Below, piece after piece: positions 18,346 through 26,774 of a stretch of DNA of 64,000 nucleotides (position 1 is its first letter; each line of letters opens with the position of its first letter). Both the position numbers and the translations under genes were made by a program. The notes beneath the pieces were generated by a model. The model saw only the letters and a program-made list of their open reading frames with translations, did not search any database and was not told the origin of the DNA. The stretch is from Streptomyces rhizosphaerihabitans (lineage in GTDB: Bacteria > Actinomycetota > Actinomycetes > Streptomycetales > Streptomycetaceae). Where the stretch lies: positions 186,001-250,000 of the forward strand of contig NZ_JAODTZ010000001.1 of the NCBI RefSeq assembly GCF_025399795.1, written 5' to 3'.

Positions 18346-18379
18346 CGGCGCCGCTCCTCCTCAGTGAGGAGCGGCGCCG
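18346..18379. terminator. GC-rich hairpin
   Basis: Perfect 14-bp arms CGGCGCCGCTCCTC / complement around CTCAGT, no T-run. The stretch from 18380 to 18559 that follows has no gene I can support. Confidence 0.55.
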
Positions 18380-18559
18380 GATAGGGCGGCCACTCTGCAA
18401 GACCGCCCGCTAAGGCCAGGCACAACAGGGTTTCGGCCCGTACTGGCGAGGTGGCCCGGTGACCGCGAGCAACGGCCGGAGGGTGGGGACACAGGTCCCC
18501 CTTGCAGTGCTTTTCCCTCTTCCGCGCAGACCCGATCTGCCCGACCACCAGGAGTTTTG

Positions 18560-18658
18560 ATGCGTCAACGAAAGCGTAGGGCGCCGCCGAGACGGACCGG
18601 CCGGCGGACGTCAGTAGACGCTTCCCGGTCCTTGTTCTCCCTGGCTTCGCAGCGTTGA
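18560..18658 (+). CDS. Possible 32-residue arginine-rich peptide
   Basis: ATG at 18560 with AGGAG 5-6 nt upstream, reading MRQRKRRAPPRRTGRRTS and ending at TGA 18658. Very basic, so nucleic-acid binding is conceivable. It is the first of a series of small rightward genes. Length alone cannot prove it is coding; the ribosome binding site is the main support. Confidence 0.35.
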   Translation: MRQRKRRAPPRRTGRRTSVDASRSLFSLASQR

Positions 18659-18773
18659 CGCTGCGGCCGGCTGCCTCTCCCACCCGTCCGGCCCGCGCGC
18701 CGCGACGGTCGTACGGGTGGGAGTGCGGGGAGCCGCGAACTCGGGCTTCATCCGCCATTTTGGAGGCTCGTTC

Positions 18774-18953
18774 ATGAATCGCTTGAAGAAGGCCACCGCC
18801 GCGAACCGTGCCGCTGCCCAGGTGCAGCGTGAGGCCGGCCGCGAAGAGGCTGCGGTCCGGCTGGAGGCCCGTGCCGGGGAGCTGGAGTCCGGCAGGCTCA
18901 CCGACCGCACCGACGACGCGCTCGCCATCGTGCGCTTCGCGTTCCGTCGCTGA
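18774..18953 (+). CDS. Small charged helical protein of the AICE
   Basis: 59 residues, start ATG 18774 with TGGAGG 8 nt upstream. Highly charged and alanine-rich (RLKKATAANRAAAQVQREAG), predicted helical or coiled coil, no known family. It lies in the run of small genes between the operator and the DUF6284 gene, as in related elements. Confidence 0.6.
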   Translation: MNRLKKATAANRAAAQVQREAGREEAAVRLEARAGELESGRLTDRTDDALAIVRFAFRR

Positions 18954-19041
18954 CCCGCATGTCCGCACCGCCGTTTCGGCTGGAGCGCTTCGGTCCCTGC
19001 TGACGGCTGGGTCCACACCAACGACACGTCAGGAGTCCCGC

Positions 19042-19203
19042 ATGTTCGACAAGAAGTCGCAGCAGTCGCCCGACCTGACCACCCCGGAGAACGTCAAGAA
19101 GGGCCAGCAGGTCTACAACCGCATCGTGTCCGGCCAGTGCAAGGACGTCACGGCGGAGCTGAAGGCCACCTACGGCCACGACATCAACCGCAAGAGCAAC
19201 TGA
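19042..19203 (+). CDS. Small hypothetical protein of the AICE
   Basis: 53 residues, start ATG 19042 with AGGAG upstream. Soluble and mixed-charge: PENVKKGQQVYNRIVSGQCK then a short basic end. No family recognised. Sits 88 bp after the previous small gene on the same strand. Confidence 0.6.
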   Translation: MFDKKSQQSPDLTTPENVKKGQQVYNRIVSGQCKDVTAELKATYGHDINRKSN

Positions 19204-19293
19204 CACCCACCCCACGAAACGGCGCGCGGCTCCGGTGCTCGAACACCGGAGCCGCTTTCGGGCCGCACCACCTGCAAGGGAGACCACGACCCA

Positions 19294-19560
19294 ATGAACG
19301 AGATTACTGTTCAGGACGCCATCACGGCATTCGCCGACTGGATGGAACCGACCGACGCGGAACTGTCCGCGATCGAAGCCGAGATGCCGCTGATCCTGGC
19401 GGACGTCGACCTGGTCGACGCGCAGATCACGGCCATGGACCACTCCCCGAACGACGTCGACACCCGCCGAATCCGCCGGGCCCTGGCCCGGGTGCTCGCC
19501 GAACGGGCCAAGCTGACCAACCGCACGGCCGGCACGTCCCTGGCGGGGGGTGCGGCATGA
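19294..19560 (+). CDS. DUF6284-like small protein
   Basis: 88 residues, acidic N-terminal half (DAELSAIEAEMPLILADVDL) and basic C-terminal half (RRIRRALARVLAERAKL). This pattern and its place match the DUF6284 family of small proteins found in Streptomyces elements; function unknown. Start ATG 19294 with AAGGGAGA upstream. Its stop overlaps the next start by ATGA, the first of a chain of coupled genes that runs to 21707. Confidence 0.7.
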   Translation: MNEITVQDAITAFADWMEPTDAELSAIEAEMPLILADVDLVDAQITAMDHSPNDVDTRRIRRALARVLAERAKLTNRTAGTSLAGGAA

Positions 19561-19898
19561 GCACGATCCTCACCCTTGATGCCCTGGCGGCGCCGCTGCG
19601 GGCGTTGCGGCTGCTGGCGGTCGACTTCCCCGAGCTGCCGGCCCCGGTGGTCGACGTGAGCGCGATCTACCCGGACCGGCTGAGGCTGTCGGTGCACGAG
19701 TCGCAGGGCGGGTTCACCGCGTTCGAGGCGTGGCGGGCGGCGCTCGGTATCGCCCCGGACGCGGTCGACTTCCACGTGCAGTGTGACCACCGCACCGGCG
19801 TGCTGAGCGCACGGACCGAGTACGGCGGGGCGGACATCGAGTTGACCGGCTACACGCAGGTGCCCGACGGCGCTCGGATGCCCGCGGTGGTGGCGTGA
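19557..19898 (+). CDS. Unknown AICE protein, translationally coupled
   Basis: 113 residues starting at the ATGA overlap. No domain recognised. Soluble, with LRALRLLAVDFPELPAPVVD near the start and a beta-rich middle. It also overlaps the following membrane gene (TGATG), so its product is probably needed with the neighbours. Confidence 0.65.
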   Translation: MSTILTLDALAAPLRALRLLAVDFPELPAPVVDVSAIYPDRLRLSVHESQGGFTAFEAWRAALGIAPDAVDFHVQCDHRTGVLSARTEYGGADIELTGYTQVPDGARMPAVVA

Positions 19899-20755
19899 TG
19901 GCCCGCCCGACCGCTCTGCCCGCCGCTGCGGTGACGGCGGTGTCTCTGGTGCTCACTCTGGCCGTGGTCGTGATGTGGCTGGGTTCGGCGATGCCGTGGC
20001 CGGTCGCGCTGGTGGTGGGTCTGGGCATCGACGGGGGCTGGCTGGCCACCCTCGCCTACGAACGGCGCCTCGCCGCGCAGGGCGACCACTCCGATGCCGT
20101 GACGGCGGTCGGCTGGTCGTTCGGGCTGCTCGCCACCGGTGTCCTGGTCGCCCACGCGTTGACCGCCGAGGCGGACACGGGCGCGTGGCTGGCGGTGGCG
20201 TGGCTGCCGCTGGCGGCGAAGGCGCTGTGGCTGGTGCACGGGTTGTGGGAGCGGACCGCACTCACCCCGAAGGCACTCGGAGCGATCCGCGGTATCCAGC
20301 AGGAAGCCCGTGACGAAGCGGCCGTGGCCCGTGCCCGGCTGCGGGCGGAAGCCACGACGGAGGAGACCCGGCTCACGGCCGTGACGCAGGCTGGCGCGCG
20401 CGTCGCACGCGTCCAGGCCGACACCGCCAAACGGCTCTCCGATGCGTGGTCGACGCTGGAAGCGGCCCGGTCCGGCGAGGACACGGGCAGGGCACTGACC
20501 AGCGTGACGACCCGCGTCACAGCAGACGTCACACCCCGCTGGGAACTCCCCGTCTGGGGACCGACCGAGCCGCTGACCGCGCTGGAATCGGGCCCGGCGC
20601 TCACCGACGCCGAGCTTGACGCGGTGGTCGAGGAGATCCGCACCAGCCGCGTTCCGGCCCTGTCCTACCGCGAGATGGCGACCCGCTTCCGCGCGGCCGG
20701 CCACTCCGCCTCCGAGGTCCGTCTCCGGGCCGCGTGGAAGCGGGTGGCGGCATGA
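19898..20755 (+). CDS. DUF2637 membrane protein (SpdB-like)
   Basis: 285 residues. Four hydrophobic segments occupy residues 8-120 (AVTAVSLVLTLAVVVMWLG, then VALVVGLGIDGGWLATLAY and two more), matching the DUF2637 domain. The remainder is a charged helical region (ARARLRAEATTEETRL) and a C-terminal winged-helix-like end (YREMATRFRAAGHSASEVRL). In Streptomyces elements such proteins act with the Tra translocase in spreading through the mycelium (pock formation). Start ATG 19898 in the TGATG overlap. Confidence 0.78.
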   Translation: MARPTALPAAAVTAVSLVLTLAVVVMWLGSAMPWPVALVVGLGIDGGWLATLAYERRLAAQGDHSDAVTAVGWSFGLLATGVLVAHALTAEADTGAWLAVAWLPLAAKALWLVHGLWERTALTPKALGAIRGIQQEARDEAAVARARLRAEATTEETRLTAVTQAGARVARVQADTAKRLSDAWSTLEAARSGEDTGRALTSVTTRVTADVTPRWELPVWGPTEPLTALESGPALTDAELDAVVEEIRTSRVPALSYREMATRFRAAGHSASEVRLRAAWKRVAA

Positions 20756-21369
20756 ACACCCTCGCCGCCCTCTTACCGGCCCTGCCGCCCGTCCTCGGAT
20801 GGGCGGTCCACGCCCGGTGGCTGCACGGACGGCTGACCACCGCCCGCCGCGACCCGCTCACCGGACTGTGGACACGGGACGCATTCACCCGCCGGGCCCG
20901 CCGCCTGCTGAGCGACCCGCACGCGGTCGTGGTCCTCGCGGACGTCGACCACTTCAAGCACGTCAACGACGTCCACGGACACGCGGCCGGTGACGCCCTG
21001 CTGACGGCGGTCGCGGCCCGCCTCGCCCACGGCACCGCTCCCGGCGGGGTTGCGGGCCGGCTCGGGGGCGATGAGTTCGCGGCCGTCCTGGTCGACCACG
21101 ACGGCACGGCTGCGGACAGGCTGCACACCCTCGCCCGCGTCTTGGCCCGGCCCGTCGACACCGCCCCCGATGTCCACACCACGGTGTCTCTGGGGTGGGT
21201 GCGGTCCGTCGACCACCCGGGCGAGGACCTGTCCACCCTGCTGCGCCGCGCCGATGAGGCGATGTACGCGGCCAAACGGTCCGGCCGCTCCGGTCCCCAC
21301 CGTGCCCGTATCGGGTGGCTGCTCGGGTCGGTCGCCGGACGCCGGCACGGACGTCGCGGCGCGGCATGA
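20752..21369 (+). CDS. GGDEF-domain protein (possible diguanylate cyclase)
   Basis: 205 residues. An N-terminal hydrophobic helix is followed by a GGDEF domain: DPLTGLWTRDAF, VVLADVDHFKHVNDVHGHAA with the metal-binding Asp, and the catalytic RLGGDEFAAVL near residue 102-112. The signature is intact, so c-di-GMP synthesis is possible; no RxxD inhibitory site is evident. In Streptomyces c-di-GMP holds development in vegetative growth, so an AICE-encoded enzyme could time transfer. It overlaps both neighbours by ATGA and is therefore a core part of the transfer operon. Confidence 0.85.
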   Translation: MNTLAALLPALPPVLGWAVHARWLHGRLTTARRDPLTGLWTRDAFTRRARRLLSDPHAVVVLADVDHFKHVNDVHGHAAGDALLTAVAARLAHGTAPGGVAGRLGGDEFAAVLVDHDGTAADRLHTLARVLARPVDTAPDVHTTVSLGWVRSVDHPGEDLSTLLRRADEAMYAAKRSGRSGPHRARIGWLLGSVAGRRHGRRGAA

Positions 21370-21707
21370 GCACGCTGCCCGTCTTCCGGTGGCACCTCGC
21401 CCCGGACGGCTACGCCACCCGCCGTCAACTGCGGGCCCGCGACTTGCGTCCCGGCGGGCAGGACGTCGCCGCCCAGCTCGAACGCCCCCAGCGGCGGGGT
21501 CGTCCGCCACTGGTCGCCTACCTGTACCGCGTCGACCTCGCCAAACCGGTGCGGCCGATGACGGCGGGCCGGTGGCGGGCGCACGCCGCGATGATGCGCG
21601 CCCGCCGCACCTGCTCCGAGTGCCGGAGTGATGCCGGATACGTCGTCCCGTCGTCGCTCGGTGTGTGCGTGACCTGTGCCTATCCCGAAGAGCAGCGCGC
21701 TGCCTGA
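21366..21707 (+). CDS. RRQxR-motif small protein with a CxxC pair
   Basis: 113 residues, start in the ATGA overlap at 21366. The N-terminal half has TRRQLRARDLRPGGQDVAAQ, shared by small proteins of Streptomyces elements. The C-terminal half has CSEC and CVTC, likely a zinc ribbon. It is the last gene of the coupled chain, 80 bp before the translocase gene. Function unknown. Confidence 0.68.
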   Translation: MSTLPVFRWHLAPDGYATRRQLRARDLRPGGQDVAAQLERPQRRGRPPLVAYLYRVDLAKPVRPMTAGRWRAHAAMMRARRTCSECRSDAGYVVPSSLGVCVTCAYPEEQRAA

Positions 21708-21787
21708 ACCACTCGAACCGGGTCCGGCCGTCCACCTTCCACAGCAAGCCGGCCGGACCCTTACGCCTCCGAAGGAGTACGTACATC

Positions 21788-24013
21788 GTGACGGAAACAA
21801 CCACGTTCACCCCGTCTCCGGACCAGCCGGAGAGCAGCGAACCGCAGACGGCCGCCGTGCTGCCGTTCCCGCTGAAGACGACGACAGGCCCGGCCACGCC
21901 CCGTGAGGGTGAGGTCAAGCCGGGGGAGTGGGAGGCCGAACTCCCCGACGCCGACGATCCCGAGGCCGAAGGACTGGCCGAGGGCACGCCGGTCGACCCG
22001 CCGCGCGAGGTCTACCCGCCCTCGGTGGCCGAGTGGATGCAGGAGCGGGACAAGGCCCGTATCCCGGTGCTGCCGGACTGGGTCAAGCTCCCCGACCAGC
22101 GCAAGGCTGTCCGCAAGTGGGCTGTTCGCCACTACTCGGCCGTGGTCGGCTATCACGCGGTGCGGCTGCCGTGTATCTACACGCCCAAGGTGCTCTGGTA
22201 CTCGCCGCGCGGTGCGTGGCGCTGGTCGGCCGCGATCGGCCGGTGGGTGTTCGACGCCGAGGGCAAGTCCCTGCGCCTGGCGGCCGTGGCCGCCGAGGAC
22301 GCGGCCGAGTACCTGAAGCTGTCCCGGCAGCGCAACGACCGCGTGAGGCTGCGCGGGATCGTGGCCACGATCGCCGGGTTCGTCGGCCTCGCCGCCGCCC
22401 TGACGCTGTTCGTCATGGCGCCGTCGTGGCTGCTCCTGCTGACCGTGGCCGCCCTGACGACCACCCTTGGTGTGGTCGGGGCGCCAGCGGATCGGCCGCT
22501 GATTGACATGGCCAAGGTGACGTTCCGCAAGCGCAAGCTGTCCTCGGACATCGTCATCCGCGCGCATGAGGCCGCCAGGCTGACCAGCAAAGACCAGTCC
22601 ATCGCGTTCCCGCGGCCGATCGGCCGGGACGGGGACGGGTGGCGCGTGGTCGTTGACCTGCCGTACGGCAGGACGTTCGAGGACGCCCTCAACGCGCACA
22701 CCCGGCTTGCGTCCGGCATGGACATCGCTCCGACTCAGCTCTTCCTGGACAAGGACGAGACGAGCGGCCGGCGGGTGTCGTACTGGATCGCCGACCGTGA
22801 CCCGCTCGCCGTCCCGTCCGGCAAGTCGCCGCTGCTGGGCGCGACTCGGGTGGACTTCTGGAAGCCGTTCCCCTGGGGCGTGGACGAGCGGGGCAACCCG
22901 GTCATGGCCACCATGCTGTGGCTGTCGCTGCTGGTCGGTGCCGTACCCCGTCAGGGCAAGACGTTCTCCGCCCGCACGATCGCGCTCGCCGCAGCGCTGG
23001 ACCCGTACGTGCGCTTGTACGTGTTCGACGGGAAGGCGTCGCCGGACTGGCGCAAGTTCGCGCTGGTCGCGCACCGGATCGGGTTCGGCATCGTCCCGAA
23101 GAACGGCATCGACCCGGTGGCGCATCTGCTGACCTCGCTGCGGGAGTTGAAGGCGGATGTTGAGGACCGGTACCACCGGCTCTCCGAACTGCCGCTGCAC
23201 ATCTGTCCGGAGGGCAAGCTGACCCCGGAGATCAGCCGGGACCGGAAGCTGAACATGCCGCTCACGCTGTTCGTGGTGGACGAGGTGCAGGAGTACCTGA
23301 CCCACCCCGAGCACGGCAAAGAGATCCTGTCCCTGATGGTCTACCTCGCCCGCGTCGCCCCGGCGGTCGGTGTCTCGGTGATGACGGCGACGCAGAAGCC
23401 GGACGACAAGGCGTGCCCGTCAGAGCTGCGTGACCAGCACCAGGCACGGTTCGCCCTGCGGGTCGGCGCCTACCAGGTCTCCGACACCATCCTCGGCGCC
23501 GGCTCCTACTCGGAGGGCCTGGACGCGTCCAAGCTCCTCAAGTCCCACAAGGGTGTCGGCCTGCTCAAGGGCATGTCCGACGACTCCGGGATCGTCCGTA
23601 CCTACCTCGCCGACGGACGCGACGCCGAACGCATCCTCACCCGCGCCGCCGCCCTGCGCGAGGCCGAGGGAACCCTGTCCGGCGACGCGGCCGGCGAGGC
23701 ACCGGCCCCGGAGACGTCCGCAACGATCCTGGACGACGTCGCCGCCGTCCTCGGCAAGGGCGAGGCCAAGGTGTGGTCCGAGACGATCGTGGACCGTCTC
23801 GCCGACCTGCGCCCCGAGACCTACGGCCCGTGGGCGGAGTTGGACGCCAAGCCCAAGGCGGAAGCCCTCACGGCCGCACTCAAGCCGTTCGGGATCGGCA
23901 CCGGGCAGATCAGCCGGCGCATCGACGGCGAACAGGTCAACAAGCGCGGCATCAAGCGCGACGACATTGCCGCCGCGATTACACAGCGCAATCAAAACAG
24001 GGACGCCGGATAG
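21788..24013 (+). CDS. tra: FtsK/SpoIIIE-type conjugal DNA translocase
   Basis: 741 residues. The transfer protein of the AICE: it pumps double-stranded DNA between hyphae as a membrane-bound hexamer. The start is the GTG at 21788 (AAGGAG 10 nt upstream). Two membrane helices lie near residues 190-232, then comes an FtsK-type motor with Walker A GAVPRQGKTFSARTI near 382-396 and Walker B LTLFVVDEVQEYL near 490-502. The last 120 residues resemble a winged helix (GPWAELDAKPKAEALTAAL), the part that recognises the transfer locus in TraB proteins. The second lysine loop reads PRQGKT rather than the more common PGSGKT, still consistent with ATP binding. Confidence 0.9.
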   Translation: MTETTTFTPSPDQPESSEPQTAAVLPFPLKTTTGPATPREGEVKPGEWEAELPDADDPEAEGLAEGTPVDPPREVYPPSVAEWMQERDKARIPVLPDWVKLPDQRKAVRKWAVRHYSAVVGYHAVRLPCIYTPKVLWYSPRGAWRWSAAIGRWVFDAEGKSLRLAAVAAEDAAEYLKLSRQRNDRVRLRGIVATIAGFVGLAAALTLFVMAPSWLLLLTVAALTTTLGVVGAPADRPLIDMAKVTFRKRKLSSDIVIRAHEAARLTSKDQSIAFPRPIGRDGDGWRVVVDLPYGRTFEDALNAHTRLASGMDIAPTQLFLDKDETSGRRVSYWIADRDPLAVPSGKSPLLGATRVDFWKPFPWGVDERGNPVMATMLWLSLLVGAVPRQGKTFSARTIALAAALDPYVRLYVFDGKASPDWRKFALVAHRIGFGIVPKNGIDPVAHLLTSLRELKADVEDRYHRLSELPLHICPEGKLTPEISRDRKLNMPLTLFVVDEVQEYLTHPEHGKEILSLMVYLARVAPAVGVSVMTATQKPDDKACPSELRDQHQARFALRVGAYQVSDTILGAGSYSEGLDASKLLKSHKGVGLLKGMSDDSGIVRTYLADGRDAERILTRAAALREAEGTLSGDAAGEAPAPETSATILDDVAAVLGKGEAKVWSETIVDRLADLRPETYGPWAELDAKPKAEALTAALKPFGIGTGQISRRIDGEQVNKRGIKRDDIAAAITQRNQNRDAG

Positions 24014-24025
24014 GTCTCGGAGGGT

Positions 24026-24102
24026 GCTACCGGTAGCGGCACACGTCGCTACCGGTAGCAACCCTGCTAGCAACCCAAACCGCACCTGATCAGGTCGCTA
24101 GC
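24026..24102. repeat. Cluster of short palindromes after tra
   Basis: Two copies of the palindrome GCTACCGGTAGC (24026-24037, 24048-24059), then TGCTAGCA (24065-24072), ACCTGATCAGGT (24084-24095) and a further GCTAGC. The spacing of the first two is 22 bp, two helix turns. Possible transfer locus or regulator sites; nothing codes here. Confidence 0.6.
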
Positions 24103-24154
24103 AGATAGCGGCCCACCTGCGGAAACCCTCGAAAACCCCTCCGAGAGGCCCCTG

Positions 24155-24406
24155 ATGAGCCTTCTTGCCCTCGCTATCGCATGCCTGCTCGTCGTCACGC
24201 TTGGTTACGGCGGCAAGTGCTGGCTGAGCCCGTTCGGCGACTGCCGCAAGTGCCACGGCATGGGCCACGCCTTCAAGAACGACCGCAAGGGACGCCTCAA
24301 GCGCGGCAAGGACTGCCGCCGCTGCCACGCCACCGGCAAGCGCATACGCATCGGCCGCTGGATCTACAACCGCGCCGCGCGCACCTACCGCGCCGGCACC
24401 CGCTGA
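24155..24406 (+). CDS. Small membrane-anchored zinc-finger-like protein
   Basis: 83 residues, ATG 24155. An N-terminal hydrophobic helix (LLALAIACLLVVTLGYGG) is followed by CRKCHGMGHAF and CRRCHATGK, two CxxCxxxG knuckles of the DnaJ zinc-finger kind, in a strongly basic context. Probably a spread-type (Spd) accessory protein of the AICE; the function is inferred only from position after tra. Confidence 0.68.
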   Translation: MSLLALAIACLLVVTLGYGGKCWLSPFGDCRKCHGMGHAFKNDRKGRLKRGKDCRRCHATGKRIRIGRWIYNRAARTYRAGTR

Positions 24407-24424
24407 CCCCACCGGGAGGCATCC

Positions 24425-24619
24425 GTGGTCCTCACCATCCCGCTCGTGCTCCTGCTCGCCGCCGTCCTTGCCCTGCTGCTGCGCTTCCGCGCGCTCGGTG
24501 CCGGAGCGGCCGTCGCCGCCGCGCTTTTCGGCTTCTACCTCGCCGACACCGGCGCGGCCGACACCGTCAACCAACTCGTCACCGCTGTGACCGGCGCCCT
24601 CGCCGGAACGGACCGCTAG
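24425..24619 (+). CDS. Small membrane protein (Spd-like)
   Basis: 64 residues, start GTG 24425 with GGGAGG upstream. Two hydrophobic stretches, IPLVLLLAAVLALLLRF and AAVAAALFGFYLA, then a short polar end. No family recognised. In AICEs several such proteins follow tra and help intramycelial spread. Confidence 0.62.
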   Translation: MVLTIPLVLLLAAVLALLLRFRALGAGAAVAAALFGFYLADTGAADTVNQLVTAVTGALAGTDR

Positions 24620-24636
24620 AGAAGGAGACCAGCACC

Positions 24637-25110
24637 GTGAACGGACACGCCCCCGCCCTGCGGCCGGACCTCACGGCCGCGCCGGTGTACGACCCGGCAT
24701 CACTGACCCTGTACGCGCCCACCCCGGCCGCCGTTGAACTGGCCGCCGAACGGGGCCCGGTGGTGTGGGTGCCCGACGCCTACGGGCGCATGGTCCCCAT
24801 GCCCAAGCACCTCGCCCCCGCCCCGGTCCTCGCCCCCGAGCCGCGCGACCTGACCCCGCTGCCCCTGCTGGACCCCGTCGCCCAGCGCTTCTTGGGGGCC
24901 GGTCTCGGGGGCGGGGCGCTTGCGGCTGGCATCGGCTACGGCGTGGGTGAGATCGTCAGCGCTGCGGCTGGAATCAGCGGCGGAGCACTCGTGTGGCTCG
25001 CGGTCATCGTCCTCGCCCTGCGCACCCCCGCCCGCGCGATCAGCGGTGGCAGGGGCAGCACGGTCAACATCCGAAAGGCTGTGATCAAGCGCAGCCACTT
25101 CCACGGCTGA
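24637..25110 (+). CDS. SpdD-like proline-rich membrane protein
   Basis: 157 residues. The GTG at 24637 is set by AGAAGGAG. A proline-rich N-terminal half (VPMPKHLAPAPVLAPEPRDL) precedes two membrane segments (GLGGGALAAGIGYGVG, ALVWLAVIVLALRTPA) and a basic tail. Layout fits the SpdD class of spread proteins in Streptomyces plasmids, by architecture only. It ends the rightward membrane-protein cluster. Confidence 0.6.
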   Translation: MNGHAPALRPDLTAAPVYDPASLTLYAPTPAAVELAAERGPVVWVPDAYGRMVPMPKHLAPAPVLAPEPRDLTPLPLLDPVAQRFLGAGLGGGALAAGIGYGVGEIVSAAAGISGGALVWLAVIVLALRTPARAISGGRGSTVNIRKAVIKRSHFHG

Positions 25111-25156
25111 CCGAGACGAGCGCATCGCTCTCGATCCGCACGGATCCTCGGGGCCC

Positions 25157-25342
25157 CTACCGACTGAACCGTCGCAACGAGTCCAAGGCCGTCCTGGCAA
25201 CTGTGAGGAAGACGAACATGCCCACGAAGCCCCTGCCTGCCGGATCCCAGGTTGGCGCCTGAGCGAGCAGCATCCACCCGAGCGTGCCTATCGCGGCAAA
25301 GGCAAAGCCGAACACCACGTTCCCCAGCACGACCCTGCCCAC
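25157..25342 (-). CDS. Small two-helix membrane protein, leftward
   Basis: 61 residues from the GTG at 25342. Two hydrophobic segments (NVVFGFAFAAIGTLGWMLLA and GFVGMFVFLTVART). It lies 4 bp after the stop of the next gene on the same strand, so the two form a small leftward operon inside the otherwise rightward AICE. Unknown function; an entry-exclusion or immunity role is only a thought. Confidence 0.55.
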   Translation of the reverse strand: MGRVVLGNVVFGFAFAAIGTLGWMLLAQAPTWDPAGRGFVGMFVFLTVARTALDSLRRFSR

Positions 25343-25346
25343 GCCG

Positions 25347-25655
25347 CTAACCCAGGGCTCCCAGGTCTGTGCCCGCGGGACGCTTGCTCGCCCGGATCAG
25401 CCCGATGCTGAAAGCCAGGATGAGGACGCCGACTGTTCGTTCCGCCGAATGCATCAGATCGCTGGACGCCATCTCGCCCGCTGCCATCAAGGACATGCCG
25501 ACGGCGGCCGCCAGCGCTCCCACGCCGTAGGCGCGCTTGTACCTCACACCCGACCGGATGTTGGGAAGCACCCAGCCAAAAGCGATCGCTGCGATGCCGC
25601 CGACGGCGGCCACCAGGGCCCACAGGGCAAAGAGTGCTGCGAGGTAGATGGCCAT
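25347..25655 (-). CDS. Membrane protein, leftward
   Basis: 102 residues from the ATG at 25655 with GAGAGGACCC upstream. About three hydrophobic helices (LAALFALWALVAAVGGIAAI, GVGALAAAVGMSLMA, VGVLILAFSIGLIRA). Together with the gene at 25157 it interrupts the rightward gene order between the spread and replication modules, which suggests a cargo insertion. No family recognised. Confidence 0.6.
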   Translation of the reverse strand: MAIYLAALFALWALVAAVGGIAAIAFGWVLPNIRSGVRYKRAYGVGALAAAVGMSLMAAGEMASSDLMHSAERTVGVLILAFSIGLIRASKRPAGTDLGALG

Positions 25656-25859
25656 GGGTCCTCTCCGAGTGCCGCATCCAGGGCAGACGCCCGCGTGATC
25701 TTTACAGCCTCCGCACCCTACGTCCACACCTACCCGCAGTCCGCCGCCACCCCCTCCGACCAGCGACTCCCCGCTACGCCAAGGGCGGCCCCCGTCTCGC
25801 CAAAGTCCGGGGCCGCCCTTGCTGTCCAGCAACTCATCAAGGAACTGGAGACATCCAGC

Positions 25860-26774
25860 ATGACGCAACTGACCGACAGTCGGCGAGGGTCATTACTCGC
25901 CGCAGCTCTGACGGCCGCGGAACGCGGCTGGCACGTCTTCCCCCTACGCCCCGGCGCCAAGCTCCCGGCACTGCACGGAGAGCGGACATGCACCCGCACG
26001 GGCCCGTGCGCGGAAGGTCACCGGAAGTGGGAGCAGCGGGCCACGACCGATCCGGACCGTATCCGTGCCGCGTGGTCGCGGGCGCCGTTCAACGTCGGTA
26101 TTGCCACCGGTCCTTCCGGGCTGCTGGTCGTCGACCTGGACACGCCCGAGCACAAGGGCAGTTCGGACGCGCCTGACGGCGCGGCAACCTTCCGGGCGCT
26201 CTGCGAGCGCGCCGGACACGCCGTCCCCGACACCTACCGGGTGCGGACCGCGAGCGGCGGAACCCACCTGTACTTCACCACCCCGCCCCACGTCCGGATG
26301 ACCAACACCCAAGGCACCGTTGCCGAGTCGGTCGACACCCGCGCCTGGGGCGGATACGTCGTCGCCGCGGGCAGCACCACCCCGGCGGGAGCCTACGAAG
26401 CCCTGTGCGGATCCGTGCTGACCCCGCTGCCCTCGTGGCTGCAAAGCATCCTGCAACCGGCTCCCAAGCGCTCTCAGGGCCCTTCGATGGCCGCAGCAGG
26501 GCAACCCTGTCGATATGCGGATGTAGCGCTCGCCGACGAGACGCAGAAGGTGGCTTCGGCTCAAGTCGGGGAGCGGGAGGCGAAGTTGTTCCGGGCCGCA
26601 CGCGCGTTGGGTCGGTTCGTCGCGTGGGGCGACCTCCCCCGGCACGTGGTCGAGCAGGCTCTTCAGGCAGGGGGCGAGGCGGCCGGACTGTCCGCGGCCG
26701 AGTGCCGCTCCACCCTGCGCAGCGCCCTCGACTGGTCCATCACCCACAACCAGACCCGCCGGGCGACAGCATGA
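25860..26774 (+). CDS. Bifunctional DNA primase/polymerase (prim-pol)
   Basis: 304 residues. N-terminal archaeo-eukaryotic-primase-type domain: WHVFPLRPGAKLPALHG, then KWEQRATTDPDRIRAAW, GIATGPSGLLVVDLDTP with the metal-binding Asp pair, and RTASGGTHLYFTTP with the conserved His. The C-terminal part (EREAKLFRAARALGRFVAWG) resembles a primase-C helical bundle. With the DUF3631 ATPase this makes the replication module that some AICEs use instead of a rolling-circle Rep. Start ATG 25860 after GGAACTGGAG; it overlaps the next gene by ATGA. Confidence 0.88.
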   Translation: MTQLTDSRRGSLLAAALTAAERGWHVFPLRPGAKLPALHGERTCTRTGPCAEGHRKWEQRATTDPDRIRAAWSRAPFNVGIATGPSGLLVVDLDTPEHKGSSDAPDGAATFRALCERAGHAVPDTYRVRTASGGTHLYFTTPPHVRMTNTQGTVAESVDTRAWGGYVVAAGSTTPAGAYEALCGSVLTPLPSWLQSILQPAPKRSQGPSMAAAGQPCRYADVALADETQKVASAQVGEREAKLFRAARALGRFVAWGDLPRHVVEQALQAGGEAAGLSAAECRSTLRSALDWSITHNQTRRATA

